Shown piece by piece: positions 45,945-57,446 of a stretch of DNA of 64,000 bases. The stretch covers positions 58,783,740 to 58,847,739 of the forward strand of contig NC_082691.1 in NCBI RefSeq assembly GCF_949987515.2. Reading direction: 5' to 3'. The position numbers and the translations under genes are program-made. The notes below the pieces were generated by a model. That model searched no databases, was not told the DNA's origin, and saw only the letters and a program-made list of their open reading frames with translations. Each line of letters starts with the position of its first letter. Position 1 is the stretch's first letter. The stretch comes from Delphinus delphis. Its lineage: Eukaryota > Chordata > Mammalia > Artiodactyla > Delphinidae.

Positions 45945-46950
45945 TTATTTCTGCTGATATTTTTAAAAGCAGGTAGGATAATATTTTTAAGTTCATGGAC
46001 ATATAATGGAAGTAGTCACGTGGATTTGTGCTATGAGAATAGCTCTGGAAGGACTACCACCAGGAAGTCTCTGATTTCCTTAAGGTACTCTTTCCTAAAT
46101 GTCACCAAGTTTCATTCCACTGTGATTCATAGCTATGACTCAGGGTTGTCTCTCTTCTCTCTAGTAATGACTTGAACCATATCACATGACAGTTAAATGA
46201 AAAAGGTAAAAGTTTATGGGGCAATTCTTCTTAAAATCTCCTCACTCTAAACTAGTTTGTGTGGCTTTCCTGCCAGCCTACTAATAATAATTGTGCATGA
46301 AAGTTACATAAGGCAGAGTAGATTTAGGGTGTGGTAAAGATTATTGAATGATGTGGAGGCGACTGCGTATTCCAGTGGAGAAGAATGAACATGCTTGTTT
46401 TGGGTCCTCTTCCAGATACATGTCTATCTCCTGGATTATTATTAAACTATTTTGATTTTTTAGCATCCTGAGTGCTTAAATTATTTTATTTTTGTTATTT
46501 GATACCAAGGTAGGGAGGAAAGATTTAAGATCTTTCTCATGCTGTTTAATAAGTAGAAAACTGAAGCATTAAAGAGGAACCATATAGTGTCTCTTAGAGC
46601 CAAGAAGGAAAGCAGACCACTGACTTTCAGGCCATTATGTCCTCTCTTTGATTCTGAAGCTCTTTATGCAAGAGTTAGAATGTGTACGCCTTATATAACC
46701 TCTAAACTCAAGTTACCATGGTCCCCTCCTAATCAAATTGACTGACATTTTCAACTCTTCTTTCTCTTTGCTATTTTTACGATATCTGATGAGGAAGAAT
46801 CCTTTCCTTCCCCTTCTGAAGCCCCTTTGGCCTACGTATTACATGCTCCTTTGCTTTTTCTCTTAACTCTCTTATCACTCTTTTTCTCCCTTTCACTGGT
46901 TCCTCTTCCTACTCTCATTGTCTAAGACCTAGTTCTTGATGATGTGTTCA
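45945..46950. other. Unique AT-rich DNA
   Basis: No element recognised. Confidence 0.4.
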
Positions 46951-47510
46951 TTCATTCATCCATTCATTCAGCAAATACTTATTGAACACTTATTATGTGC
47001 CAGGCATGATGCTAAGAAGTGGTCATAAAAGGGTGAACAAGAAGGTGGTATCATGTTCATGTAGCTCACATTCTAGAAGGGGAGACCGACAATGAGAAAA
47101 CAGGCAAAATAAGGACCAACTGTGCTAAGTGGAATTAAGGATTGTGATAAGTATAACTAGGAAAATAAACAAGGTTTGGTGAAAGAGAGCAATGGGGTTT
47201 GAGCCTGTGAGACCTGCTTTAAATAGTGTACCCTGAGAAGACTTCTCTGAGGAGGACGGATCTGCATGAGAAGGAGCTGCTGGGTGAGACGTGGGAGGGG
47301 AAATCGTCCCCAAGCCAGGAACAGGTGCAGAGTTCCTAAGGAGGAACTAACAGAAGGTCGTCATGGCCATGAAATAATGGAGAGGAGGTGAGGAGCCATA
47401 AGTACAGTTAGAGGCGTAGGCAGGACCCAGATAGTGCGGAGCATTGTAGCCTAAGTAGGGAGGTCAGACTTAATCTAGGCAAACTGGAAATCTTTGAATT
47501 GTTAAGTAGG
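46950..47510 (+). mobile_element. L2-like LINE 3' region
   Basis: TTATTGAACACTTATTATGT, GTGCCAGGCATGATGCTAAG and GTAGCTCACATTCTAGAAGG are followed by text resembling L2 3' sequence (ACTTCTCTGAGGAGGACGG, GCATTGTAGCCTAAGTAGGG). It is ancient and non-coding. Confidence 0.6.
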
Positions 47511-48269
47511 AGAATAATAAAATCAGAGTTAAAATTTTAAAACAGTGATGTGTAGAGAATGGACCATAGGGGAACAAGTCTGGAAACAAGAAACTAGTTA
47601 GGGAGCCATGGCAGATACTGTTGATTGACCGCATAAACCTTATTCCTATCTCTGCTCCATACTGTCTGGAAGCCTAGTTTTTACTTTCCCAGTCTCCCTT
47701 GCAGCTATAGGTGGCCATGTCACTTAGACCTGACCTTTGTGCCATAGAAGCAAGTTTTCTGGAAAGCTTCTGGCACAGAAACTGTGTTTCTTGATAAAAG
47801 GAACAGATGTGAGGGTTGGCTGGTACTGTCTTGCCCCCATAGTGATGTGTCCTTGCTTTCTGCCTTTGATCTAATGATACCTGGAGTTGTGGCAGCCACT
47901 CTGTGACCGTGAGGGAAAGGCCAAGAAAGTTACAGAGACACAGACATGGAACCACTGAAAGAACCCTGGAGCCACTTTGTCCAGACTTTTTGATCTAGAA
48001 ACAACTAAGTGCCTTTATTATTTAAGCCACTAACAGTGAGCTAAATTGCTACCTGCAGCTGAAAGCATTTTTATTAACCCAGAACCTCTTGTAGGATTTA
48101 GGTGAGAGCTGGTGGCTTGGACTAGGGTGATAGTGCCGAGTACCAGCTTCATGCAGGTTACTTCATATTCAATTCTGATCTCTTCTCTCCTTTTCTCTCT
48201 CTCTCTGTCTTACCCTCTCTCTCACTCTTTCAATTGGTAGCTCCATTTTCTTGAAGTTTCCTCATGTCT
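47511..48269. other. Unique DNA
   Basis: A CT-rich patch lies at 48181-48232. No gene is seen. Confidence 0.4.
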
Positions 48270-48283
48270 AAACACTCCAAGAG

Positions 48284-48421
48284 GGACTTCCTTGGTAGGC
48301 CAGTGGTTAGGACTCCATGCTCCCAGTACGGAGGGCCTGGATTCGATCCCTGGTCAGGGAACTAGATCCCGCATGCCTCAACTAAGACCTGGCCCAGCCA
48401 AGTAAATAAATAAATAAAAAT
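48284..48421 (+). mobile_element. Older CHR-type tRNA-Glu SINE
   Basis: It starts GGACTTCCTTGGTAGGCCAG and includes GATTCGATCCCTGGTCAGGG (B-box region) and a (TAAA)n tail. Target duplications AAACACTCCAAGAG (48270-48283) and AAACACTTCAAGAG (48422-48435) differ by one base. Confidence 0.9.
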
Positions 48422-48435
48422 AAACACTTCAAGAG

Positions 48436-48764
48436 CCTCTAGTTTCCAACCACTAATTGATACTTTCTCCATCCAATCTTCCCGGAATTGTTACAACAAT
48501 ATCAAGGTCACCTTCCCCAACCTCCATTCAAGAGCTGACAGGAGATCCCGATAGTGATTTTGAACAAACCTAAAGTGATTCAGCCTTGTATTCAAGGCAC
48601 TTTGCTGGGTGAACCCACTCTTTTTGTACAACCTCATGGAGTTGTTACTCTTTAAACATATTCTTTGTGTCAACTTCTGGTTACAACTTTGTTCCCCCCA
48701 TTCATTTAAAGAGCATCTCCATTCCTTTTATGTCAAACACTTAAACACCATACTTTCACATATG
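48436..48764. other. Unique DNA
   Basis: Nothing recognisable. Confidence 0.4.
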
Positions 48765-48955
48765 CTCACTAATTTAATCTTTGCAACCAACCCACGAGAT
48801 AGGTTTTATTATCCTCATTTCACTGATGTGAAAACTAAGGGTTATGGGGCTTGCCTTGTTCAAGGGCAGAACGCTGGTAAGAGGCAGAGCCAAGATTTCA
48901 ACCCATGTTTTCTGATTCCAAGCCCAGTGTCCTTTCTTGGGCCTTTATGCCACAG
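48765..48955 (-). mobile_element. MIR SINE
   Basis: TATCCTCATTTCACTGATGT, GAAAACTAAGGGTTATGG and AGCCAAGATTTCAACCCATG mark a reverse MIR. Confidence 0.75.
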
Positions 48956-49530
48956 TGTTAATCATTGCAATCTGTAGTAACTCTCTTTTGCTTTCTGCCA
49001 GTACACATCTACCTCTACTCCCTACCCCTTTCAAGACATGTTTTTGAGATTTGCCTCATCCAGGAGTCTTTGTCATCTTTCCTCAGAGCTTTGTATGTAG
49101 TTGAAATTAGATCACTATAGATTGGGGTTTTTTAGTGGTAATATTAATTGCGATTGGTTAATTGATCTCTGGTAATTCCATTTCTCTATGGCCTGTCTCT
49201 CCAACCAGATTTCAGACTTCCCAAGGGCATGAGCAAGCAACATATACTTCTTAATTTTTTGGTATTCACTTTTAATACTTAGGAAAATGCAGTAGGTGAT
49301 TAATTGATACTTGTCTAATAAAAGGCCAAATAAAACAATGAGAATCTTGCATTAAATCTATGTTTCTGGCTCCAGATAATTCCCTATATCCTTTGATTTC
49401 ATTCTTACATACATTCACAAAATCTAAGTACTAATAAACACCATTTTCTTGTTTTTTACCACAAAAATTCCAACATGTTCCCTATTATGGTAAGTATTGT
49501 ATTTGATAACCTTTCTAATTAGCATTACAT
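48956..49530. other. Unique AT-rich DNA
   Basis: Nothing recognisable. Confidence 0.4.
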
Positions 49531-49730
49531 TTTAAATGCCTTTAAAATGCTCCATTACATATTTGTCCAATAGTCCATGACAATCCAGATATATAATTGC
49601 TGTTATGAATTACCTGGTGACCATCATTAAATAAGTAGAGAGACTTAAACGTGTGTAATGCTAATTAGGAAAGTTATCAACTATGAGAAGTTAAGATAAT
49701 AGGGAACATGATGGTTTTGTTTTGCAACTG
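49531..49730. promoter_or_regulatory. Possible conserved AT-rich element
   Basis: TTGTCCAATAGTCCATGACA, ATATATAATTGCTGTTATGA, ATTACCTGGTGACCATCATT and TAATGCTAATTAGG lie in repeat-free DNA. The call is weak, based on motif density only. Confidence 0.3.
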
Positions 49731-50342
49731 CAGTAAAAACATGGCTACAGGGATACAGACGCATCTTTTGTGAATTTAGTGTCCTCAGAAGCAAGGAGCC
49801 ATTTTACAATGGAGAATACAGCACAGCAGAAAGTGACTTTGTGAACTGTGCCCCCTTTTTGTCACTCCGTTAATAACTGACTGCGACTGCCAAAACATTT
49901 CTCCTGGACTGTACCAGGGAAGCACAAGAGGTCGAGCCCTGAGCAAAATATAGCCAGAGAGGGCCTCTTTTCTGTCCCCTTGAAGTACTCCCCCCAAATC
50001 AATATCACTCTGTTTCTAGCCTTGCTTTCATAGCCCTACAATCTATTAGGCCTCTATTCAACATGTTCTATTAAGTGATGTGGGTTTTTTCCTTTACTGA
50101 AGAAATTGATGAGTGCCTTATTAAAAAATCATCCAAGATTGCCCCCAGTTCTCACAAAGGCTACTTGACCCTGACTGCTGTTCCAAGCAGTTCCTGGAAT
50201 CTTGGAGAATTGTTATAGCATAAAAGCTAGGTAGTTTCTCTGAAGGAACATGACGTGGTTTGGGGACATTTCATTTTTTTAAAGAAATAATATTTCAGTA
50301 TTCCTAAGCTGTAAGAAGTAGGTTTGGTGGGAGTGGTGAGGG
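49731..50342. other. Unique DNA
   Basis: Nothing recognisable. Confidence 0.4.
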
Positions 50343-50358
50343 AGCAAACTAGTTTTTT

Positions 50359-50649
50359 TTTTTTTTTTTTTACATCTTTATTGGAGTATAATTGCTTTAC
50401 AATGGTGTGTTAGTTTCTGCTGTATAACAAAGTGAATCAGTTATACATATGTTCCCATATCTCTTCCCTCTTGCGTCTCCCTCCCTCCCACCCTCCCTAT
50501 CCCACCCCTCTAGGTGGTCACAAAGCACCGAGCTGATCTCCCTGTGCTATGTGGCTGCTTCCCACTAGCTATCTACCTTACGTTTGGTAGTGTATATATG
50601 TCCATGCCTCTCTCTCCCTTTGTCACAGCTTACCCTTCCCCCTCCCCAT
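50359..50649 (-). mobile_element. Young, 5'-truncated L1 3' end
   Basis: Poly-T then TACATCTTTATTGGAGTATA is the reversed L1 tail, and the insertion ends in CCTTCCCCCTCCCC. A perfect 16-bp duplication AGCAAACTAGTTTTTT (50343-50358 and 50650-50665) flanks it. Low divergence indicates a relatively recent insertion. No ORF2 remains. Confidence 0.92.
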
Positions 50650-50665
50650 AGCAAACTAGTTTTTT

Positions 50666-51544
50666 AAATGTCATTTCGGAAACATATATGAAATGATATG
50701 CAACATTTGCACATATATGTGCATTTTTCTTAGGAGAAGGACTAGAGCTTTCATCAGATTCTGCACATGAGCCTTTTGGTAAACTGTGAAATAGATGCAC
50801 GTTACATGCCAGGCACCAAGGAATAGTACCATGTAAGAGACTTAGAATGTTCTATGCTTAATACTAGCAAGAAACCAAAAAACAAAAAACAACAAGCTAA
50901 AATCCAGGGGTGAAGCAAACATTCCCTCACGGCGCTTTCTTTCATAATTATATGGCAAAGAGCTGTGGAGCCTTCGGTCTCAGCTCATCATTGCCTGTCG
51001 GGGACCTGCTGGCTCCCTGGAGCTTTCTGGAGTCTTGGGAAAATAGAGAAGAGGGTGGGATTTTTACCTCTGTTTACCACAGAGCATTCCAGAATCACAT
51101 TGCCACCTTATGAGTCAGGCAGTCATGATTCGTTTCATAAAGCCAACTTTTAGGTAGGTTTGAGGTACATCTCTCTGGAACAGGGGTGGCTGACCTCTGA
51201 AAAGATTGGGGGCCAGGGTCATACCAATAGCTCATATAGACCCATATCTGTGCTCTAATTGCCCTTTTCCCTCCCCACCCAATCATAATTGGGAACCCAA
51301 ATTGTGTGTTCAGACACTCGAGTTTATCATTTGATTTTATTCAGTCTTGATATCGGGGCCTGGAAAATTTCTGACTTCTTCACACATGGAATTCAGAAGG
51401 AGATAAACAGAGTAAGGATGATAGATTTAGCAGCTATTTACTCTTGCAGATGAAATAAAAGCATCCTCATATATTCTGTCTTTTCCTCCAGTCGAGTGCC
51501 TGTCTAGGTGTGGCTGGGCAGGTTTGCCCTACTCTATGTAAATT
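50666..51544. other. Unique DNA
   Basis: Nothing recognisable. Confidence 0.4.
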
Positions 51545-51557
51545 GGAAGCTATTTTC

Positions 51558-51735
51558 TTTTGCCCGACCCAGTTACGTGGGAGAGTTTCTTGCCTTTTGG
51601 GAGGTCTGAGGTCTTCTGCCAGCGTTCAATAGGTGTTCTGTAGGAGTTGTTCCACGTGCAGATGTATTTCTGATGTATTTGTGGGGAGGAAGGTGATCTC
51701 CACGTCTTACTCTTCCGCCATCTCGAAGCTCTCTC
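51558..51735 (-). mobile_element. L1 5' UTR-only insertion
   Basis: Read in reverse it begins AGATGGCGGAAGAGTAAGAC, the start of the cetartiodactyl L1 5' UTR, and stops about 178 bp later at GGGCAAAAG with a very short A-rich end. A perfect 13-bp duplication GGAAGCTATTTTC (51545-51557 and 51736-51748) flanks it. It lacks the usual L1 3' end. Confidence 0.75.
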
Positions 51736-51759
51736 GGAAGCTATTTTCACTCTTTTATT

Positions 51760-52262
51760 CTCTTAATTTGGCAGATGTTTGTGGCATGCTGCTGTGCTGT
51801 GTGTGTGGTGCTGGACTGTGTGCTGTGAAAGAAGTGAGACAGGCCTGCGTACTGCCCACGTCCTGGGGCCATTGAAGAAGGAAAGCTTATCATGGGAAGT
51901 TTAGTAGTGTAAGCATTGAATAGAATTCAAGGCCGTGTTAAGGGAGGCCTCACAGGCTCTGATCACGGTATTCCCCTGCGTGAGGTAAGGCTTGAACTGA
52001 GTCTTGAAGGATGGCAGAGAGGAGGCGAGGAGGACATCTCAAGTGGAGAAATTAGTGCAAACAAAGGTTTGGGGTTAAGGAAACCTTTAACCCCAAGGGC
52101 ATGCGTGTGTGTGCATGTGTGTACTGAGTGCATGTGTTTAAAGCAGAGGAAGGAGATAAAATTAGAAAGGTAGACTTGGAATAAATCATGGGAGACCTGG
52201 AATTTTAAAACTTGATCCAGTAGATAACGGAAATTATTAGAAAGGTTATTGATATGTGGAAA
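51760..52262 (+). mobile_element. L2-like LINE remnant
   Basis: The text GGCTTGAACTGAGTCTTGAA, GGATGGCAGAGAGGAGG and CAAACAAAGGTTTGGGG resembles the internal L2 3' region. It includes a small GT-rich stretch at 52104-52135. Confidence 0.5.
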
Positions 52263-52400
52263 GAGGAAATCTGACATTTGTAAAGCACCTATCATGTGCC
52301 AGGCTCTGTGCTGGCCCTTTACTTACATAAACAATTTGATCTCAAAATGACCTCTCCAGGAAGCATCCCCATTTTTCAGTTGGGAAAAACAATAAAAAAT
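52263..52400 (-). mobile_element. MIR SINE fragment
   Basis: AAAGCACCTATCATGTGCCA, GGCTCTGTGCTGGCCC and GCATCCCCATTTTTCAG are consistent with reverse MIR. Confidence 0.65.
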
Positions 52401-52619
52401 ATTTTATTATGGACGCTATGTGCCTCCTGATAAAAGTACAAAAATCATCTATGAAATATTCTTGCCCAAAATAGAATTTCTATGTGATCAAGTCTCTAAA
52501 CGCCACTAAGAGTTTATAGGACATACAAGAACAGAAGAGCGTGTTAAATGATACATGAGATGCAAACAACAGAATCTAGAATCTGAGAAATTGCAGGATT
52601 GAAAGCGAGTTTATCTTGA
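52401..52619. other. Unique AT-rich DNA
   Basis: Nothing recognisable. Confidence 0.4.
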
Positions 52620-53215
52620 GAAAATTTCAAAAGAAGAAGAAATACTATAATGAACCCCCTATGTACTTATCACTCAGCTTTAGCAATTACCAATTATGGC
52701 CAATCTTGTTTCATCTTCACTCCTCACTTTCCACCCACCACTAATTATCTTGAAGGAAATCCCAGTTGTCATACCACTTCAGAAACATTTCAGTGTGTCT
52801 TAAAAAGGTAAGGGCTCAAAACCAAAAGCCAAAAACCAAAACCACAATACTATCATCGTACCTAAATTAATAATAATTCCTTAATACCACCAAATAGTCA
52901 TCATTCACACTTTCTGAATTGTCTCATAAATTAGAAACAATATCTTTTGTTTCAATCAGAAACCAAATAAGATCTATATATTGAAATTGCTTGCTGTCTC
53001 TCAAGTCTCTTTTAATTGAAAAGCTCCTCTTCCCTCTCCTTTTTTTTTCCCTCAAAATTTGTTTGTTGAAGAAATCAGGTTTTGTTCTTAGAGTTTTCCA
53101 CATCCTCTGAACTTTGCTGATGCGTCCCCTTGTTCCATGTAACATGTTCCTCTGTCCCTTGACTTCCTGCAAACTGGTAGCTGGCTCAGATTCTGAGTTG
53201 TTTTTTGGCAAGGAT
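52620..53215 (+). mobile_element. Ancient L1 (L1M/L1ME-type) 3' region
   Basis: ATAATGAACCCCCTATGTAC, TTATGGCCAATCTTGTTTCA, AATAATTCCTTAATACCACC and GAATTGTCTCATAAAT follow the old L1 3' consensus over about 600 bp. No intact frame. The strand is a best guess. Confidence 0.7.
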
Positions 53216-53827
53216 ACTTAGAGGGAGTGGTATGTATCTTCTAATTTAAGCAACTCTACAGCCAGGAAATGGAGAAGCCCTGGAGTTTCACTGAAGCCTC
53301 TCTGGTTCCAAAACTGTGTTCTGGCCAACTCTTCCCTCTAAGATTAATCTGACAGAGAAGAATGGGAAGAACTGACGGGATGGAGGCTGGGCACTGTGAG
53401 ACTGATTCATCTCAACATTCATGTGCTAGACACTCCACTGGGCAGGAAGAGAGCAGGCAGCTGTTGTAATGACCCAGGCATGCGGTGATGAAGAGTGTGA
53501 CCGCAGAGACTCTTGTCTTTTTGCAGAGGAAGGTGCAAGCCACAGGATCTTGTAATATTTTGGTTCCTGCAGTTATGTTCTAAGGGGTTCCAGGCACCTG
53601 GTTATGCAGAAATGTTTAGGTTTCTGTGATTTTTGAATGCTCTGCTGAACTCCGGGGATTAATGGAGGAATCAGAATTACCCAGACTGTTAACAGATAAC
53701 TTTGATGACTTTTAAAATATTTTTATTTCTTTGTTCTGCCCCTTTTTCCAAAAAGGATTTGAGATGGAAATTTTTTCCTTTTAAAATTACAAACTCTTTT
53801 TTTCAGATAACAGCATTATGTGTTCAT

Positions 53828-53829
<2 letters not shown>
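53216..53829. other. Unique DNA
   Basis: Nothing recognisable. Confidence 0.4.

Positions 53830-53905
<76 letters not shown>
53830..53905. repeat. (AC)38 microsatellite
   Basis: This is an uninterrupted 76-bp AC/CA dinucleotide repeat. The Thr/His-rich open frame across it is an artefact. Confidence 0.97.
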
Positions 53906-53908
<3 letters not shown>

Positions 53909-54039
53909 CTATCTCAGAAATCTTTAACATAGAAACCCCACATGACAGGGCTCTGCTAGTGGTGGAAGGAGAGGATTACCTGGAGCTGACATTTAGAGCT
54001 AACTCATTCTGTGTTTGAATTTGTTTGTCATGTATTCTA

Positions 54040-54350
54040 TTTGTAATTAAAAAACCCCAAATAATACAGATGTGATTAAAAATTATTATAAAATGGCATC
54101 ATGTTGGACATCCTTTTACAACTTCCTTCTTCATTTAACAATCTATCTTTAGAAGTGGAATAGTTATTATATAGGCAGAGTTATTAGTTATAATAATTAT
54201 ATAATAATTATTATACAAATTATTTATAATAAAGTAATATATTATAATATATACATTTATATAATATATTTATAATACAACTTAATTATTAACTATTCTT
54301 ATGTTAACCATTATTATACTATTATACAATTATCATATAATTTCTAAGCA
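54040..54350. repeat. AT-rich low-complexity tract
   Basis: TAT/ATT-rich DNA, densest at 54166-54350, after a short L1-like 3' trace at about 54055-54160. Confidence 0.75.
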
Positions 54351-54462
54351 ATGCCTATATATAGTTACTAAATATTTTCTGACTTAAGCATAAATTAGAA
54401 AAAATCAGATAGAAAGATAAAAATCTAATATAGTTACTATATATAGATATTGCTTAGAAATT
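54339..54462. repeat. Inverted repeat, 32-bp arms, 60-bp loop
   Basis: Arm 54339-54370 is the reverse complement of 54431-54462 at 29 of 32 positions (inner text CTATATATAG, outer AATTTCTAAGCA). The loop is 54371-54430. It has no link to a named transposon. Confidence 0.85.
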
Positions 54463-54682
54463 GTAATAATGGAGGTGAACAATTGAAATCATACTTATTA
54501 ATTGATCAGTGGTAACTCTATATATTCCTTAGGACAAATAATTGGTTTGCTACTGTCTTAATCCTGCTCTTTATTTGTCCTGCCTCTAGCCACTGCCTAG
54601 ATTTAGCCCCAAAGTCAGCGGTCCAGGAAGCTCTGTAGCACGTGAACCTTTTCAGGACACTTATTTCTATTATGGGCAGAGG
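54463..54682. other. Unique DNA
   Basis: Nothing recognisable. Confidence 0.4.
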
Positions 54683-54707
54683 TTCTCTTTCTTTCTTTCT
54701 TTCTTTT

Positions 54708-54770
<63 letters not shown>

Positions 54771-54898
54771 CTTTCTTTCTTTCTTTCTCTTTCTTTCTTT
54801 TTCTTTCTTTCTTTCTTTTTTCCTTCCTTCCTTCCTTCCTTCCTTTCCTCCTTTCTCCCTCCCTCCTTCCCTCTCTCTTTCTTTCTTTCTTCTTTCGT
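54683..54898. repeat. (TTTC)n then (TTCC)n compound microsatellite
   Basis: About 215 bp of tetranucleotide repeat with TTTC units giving way to TTCC, then CTCC-rich units. The polypyrimidine strand is +. Confidence 0.97.
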
Positions 54899-55285
54899 TT
54901 TTATCTTTTGCTTCTATAGACTAGGAAATAGGATCCTCTTTCCCAAAACCTAAAAAAAAGATTTCCACTACAGTATATCAAAGAGAGACATTGTGCTAAA
55001 TGTACTTGTCTATTAATCAAGTACCTGAGTGTGCAGGAATTGAAGTGAGCACTGAGGTTCAAGCAAAAGTAAGAAGCAGAGTCCCTGCCCTGAAGTTCTG
55101 AAATACATATTTTCCTTAATAACCCAGGGCTGAAATAAAACTGTCTTAACTTTGACGGTAGTCCCGGTGCCTTCGAATCCATGTCCCCTCTGAATCGCCA
55201 GGTTGTAGGATGGGCTCGGAGGTAATGCTGCAGCCAGAGACTGATCACTGGATTTCTGCATTCATCTGCAGTTTCCTCAAATGCA
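54899..55285. other. Unique DNA
   Basis: A 134-codon minus-strand frame (54901-55305) has no recognisable homology. Confidence 0.4.
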
Positions 55286-55960
55286 GTGCACAGGTCACAA
55301 TGCAATTAAATGCCCGAACTGCCAAGTTCAGTTTCTGAATCCAGTATATCTCCCTAGGCCTGATCTGCATATTAAAGACATCTGCTAAATATACAATTTG
55401 GATGTATAATCTGTTTATCTGTCATATGCACTGATACCAAGTTTATCTTATTTTAAAATAATTATTTTAAAGACTAGTCATCGTAGATACGGAACTTACA
55501 ATATAATTATTAAAAAAATGCACTAATAATTAGCAAAACAAAACCACCCTGGAAATTGCACTCATGCGAGCATATTTCTGCCAGCTTGGATTTTACATTA
55601 ACACATTATCTGCAATAGTTTTCTCAAATGGAGTGCCATTTATAGATATCTGCCAAGCCTCATCAAAACAAACAAGCCCCTATAATAAGAGTTAGCATGT
55701 AAAGTGAGGGTGGACAGAGCAAAAATCTTTTCCCCAGGGCTCTCTTTTATCAAACGACCCTGCCTGAAGAATAGAGGCCAGTGTTTTATGTTTCAAGTGG
55801 ACCATATGGCATGATATGAGTGCACTTTAATGACTTATTAGCATATTCTTCCAACTAGGCTTTCCTAGTTAAACCAGCTTGACAAAATGTGAATTTTAAA
55901 ATATTTGCATGAAACCTCCTGGAATAAACAAGGCTTGGTGATTTGTTTGCTCTTCCTTGT
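55286..55960. promoter_or_regulatory. Long candidate enhancer in the gene desert
   Basis: Nearly 700 bp of repeat-free AT-rich DNA with dense TF-like motifs: CAATGCAATTAAATGC, CTGATCTGCATATTAAAG, TTTAAAATAATTATTTTAAA (a near-perfect palindrome), CACTAATAATTAGC, GCCATTTATAGATATC, TTAATGACTTATTAGC and ATTTGCATGAAAC (octamer). It is the strongest enhancer-like stretch outside the EVX1 domain. Confidence 0.45.
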
Positions 55961-56150
55961 AGATGAAAGAAAAGACGGTTGATCCTTCATGACGGTGCTC
56001 ATGAAAAAATCAGGTCAGCCACCTCCTCTCTAGCCCTTATGAGTGGAAGATTTTTGGAGTGTCTGCAGCGTTATTCAGACGTTTTGGCTCTCCATGACAA
56101 GAAGATTCCCTGCTCTACCTAGATTCTGTGCTTTAAAAATGCTAACTCTG

Positions 56151-56362
56151 GGGCTTCCCTGGTGGCGTAGTGGTTGAGAGTCTGCCTGCCGATGCAGGGG
56201 ACGCGGGTTCGTGCCCCGGTCCGGGAAGATCCCACATGCCGCTGAGCGGCTGGGCCCGTGAGCCATGGCCGCTGAGCCTGTGTGTCCGGAGCCTGTGCTC
56301 CGCAGCGGGAGAGGCACAACAGTGAGAAGCCCGCGTACCGCAAAAAAAAAAAAAAAAAACAC
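56151..56362 (+). mobile_element. CHR-type SINE, short form
   Basis: It starts GGGCTTCCCTGGTGGCGTAG and ends in A18 after GCCCGCGTACCGC. A perfect 9-bp target duplication CTAACTCTG (56142-56150 and 56363-56371) flanks it. The low divergence and clean tail suggest youth. Confidence 0.93.
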
Positions 56363-56371
56363 CTAACTCTG

Positions 56372-57332
56372 TCTTCTGTGACCTTGATCCTTCCTGGGGA
56401 ATGAGATGTTCTGGCTGAGATCTAGTTGCCTGCCTGCCTCATTAAAAAGCCTTTTAGCATTTGAGGAAGACCAGGAACCAGATCAGGGCTTGGGGCTTAG
56501 GACTTCTTATCGTGGCTTGGTTATGGAGTTATGTGAACCTAAAGGCTAGTTGTGTCTGCTGTGACTGCTCAAATAGTCTCTGAAAATGGAATATGTAAGG
56601 AGGAACAGAATGGAGCTGCCCATACTACCTAGACCGAGAAAGCTAGCCTCTCTATATGCTATTGCACGTGCTGGAGCACTTGTTCTTTTCAGATTTGTCA
56701 GAATGTAAATGTCTCCTTTTCTCTCTTTCCTAAGTTAGTTCTTGGTACTCTTTGTGGATCAGGATGCTCTTTGTGGAGGTTGCCACTGATCACATACGAT
56801 GAGGGTGACAATCCTTGGTGACTCCACAATTAAGATTGTCATCTCTAGTACAACCACAGTGATGTGGGCATGTGAATATGGATTTCACTCCAGGAAGCTT
56901 TTCTCCTTTATGGCAGATGCTGCCACAACCCCGTTTTCCCTAGTTATTTTCCAGTTAGAGGTCTCCCTGTGACAATATCATGGCCAATGAGATGTAAGTG
57001 GAAGTCTGTTGGATGCAGTTTCTGGCAAAGCTTTTGCTTTCCTGGGAAAAAGAGACAAACCTAGCTGACCTGTGCCTTGTCTTTACTCCCACCTTCTCCT
57101 TGGGTGGAATGTGGATGAAATGGCTGGAGGTGCTGTAGCTGTCTTGCAATTATGAGTTGGCAAGCAGTAGGAAAGAAGCCAACACACTAAATATATGAAA
57201 CAAATAAACTGATTAGGAAACTGAAGCCAGAGTGGCTGAGTGATTTGTTCAAAATTTACTAAACAAGTCCTCTGACTTCAAGTACTGTGTTCATTCTTTA
57301 TATTTTGTAACAAGTCAAAAGGCAATACTTCT
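56372..57332. other. Unique DNA
   Basis: Nothing recognisable. Confidence 0.4.
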
Positions 57333-57446
57333 TATGGTTATTGCACTCTTACTAAATGCCAGACCCTAAGCTAATTTTTAACATGTATTACTTTTTTTTA
57401 AATTTATTTAACCTTTATAAAAACCTGGTAAAGTTGTACTATGGAC
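57333..57446 (-). mobile_element. MIR SINE, left part (interrupted by MLT1)
   Basis: CTTACTAAATGCCAGACCCT up to AACCTGGTAAAG is reverse MIR. It continues at 57833 with TAGGTACTATTATTTTGCCC. Confidence 0.7.

Noticed and set aside
54642..54953. Phe/Leu/Ser-rich frame of 103 codons resembling a membrane protein
   Set aside because: It is a direct translation of the (TTTC)n microsatellite.
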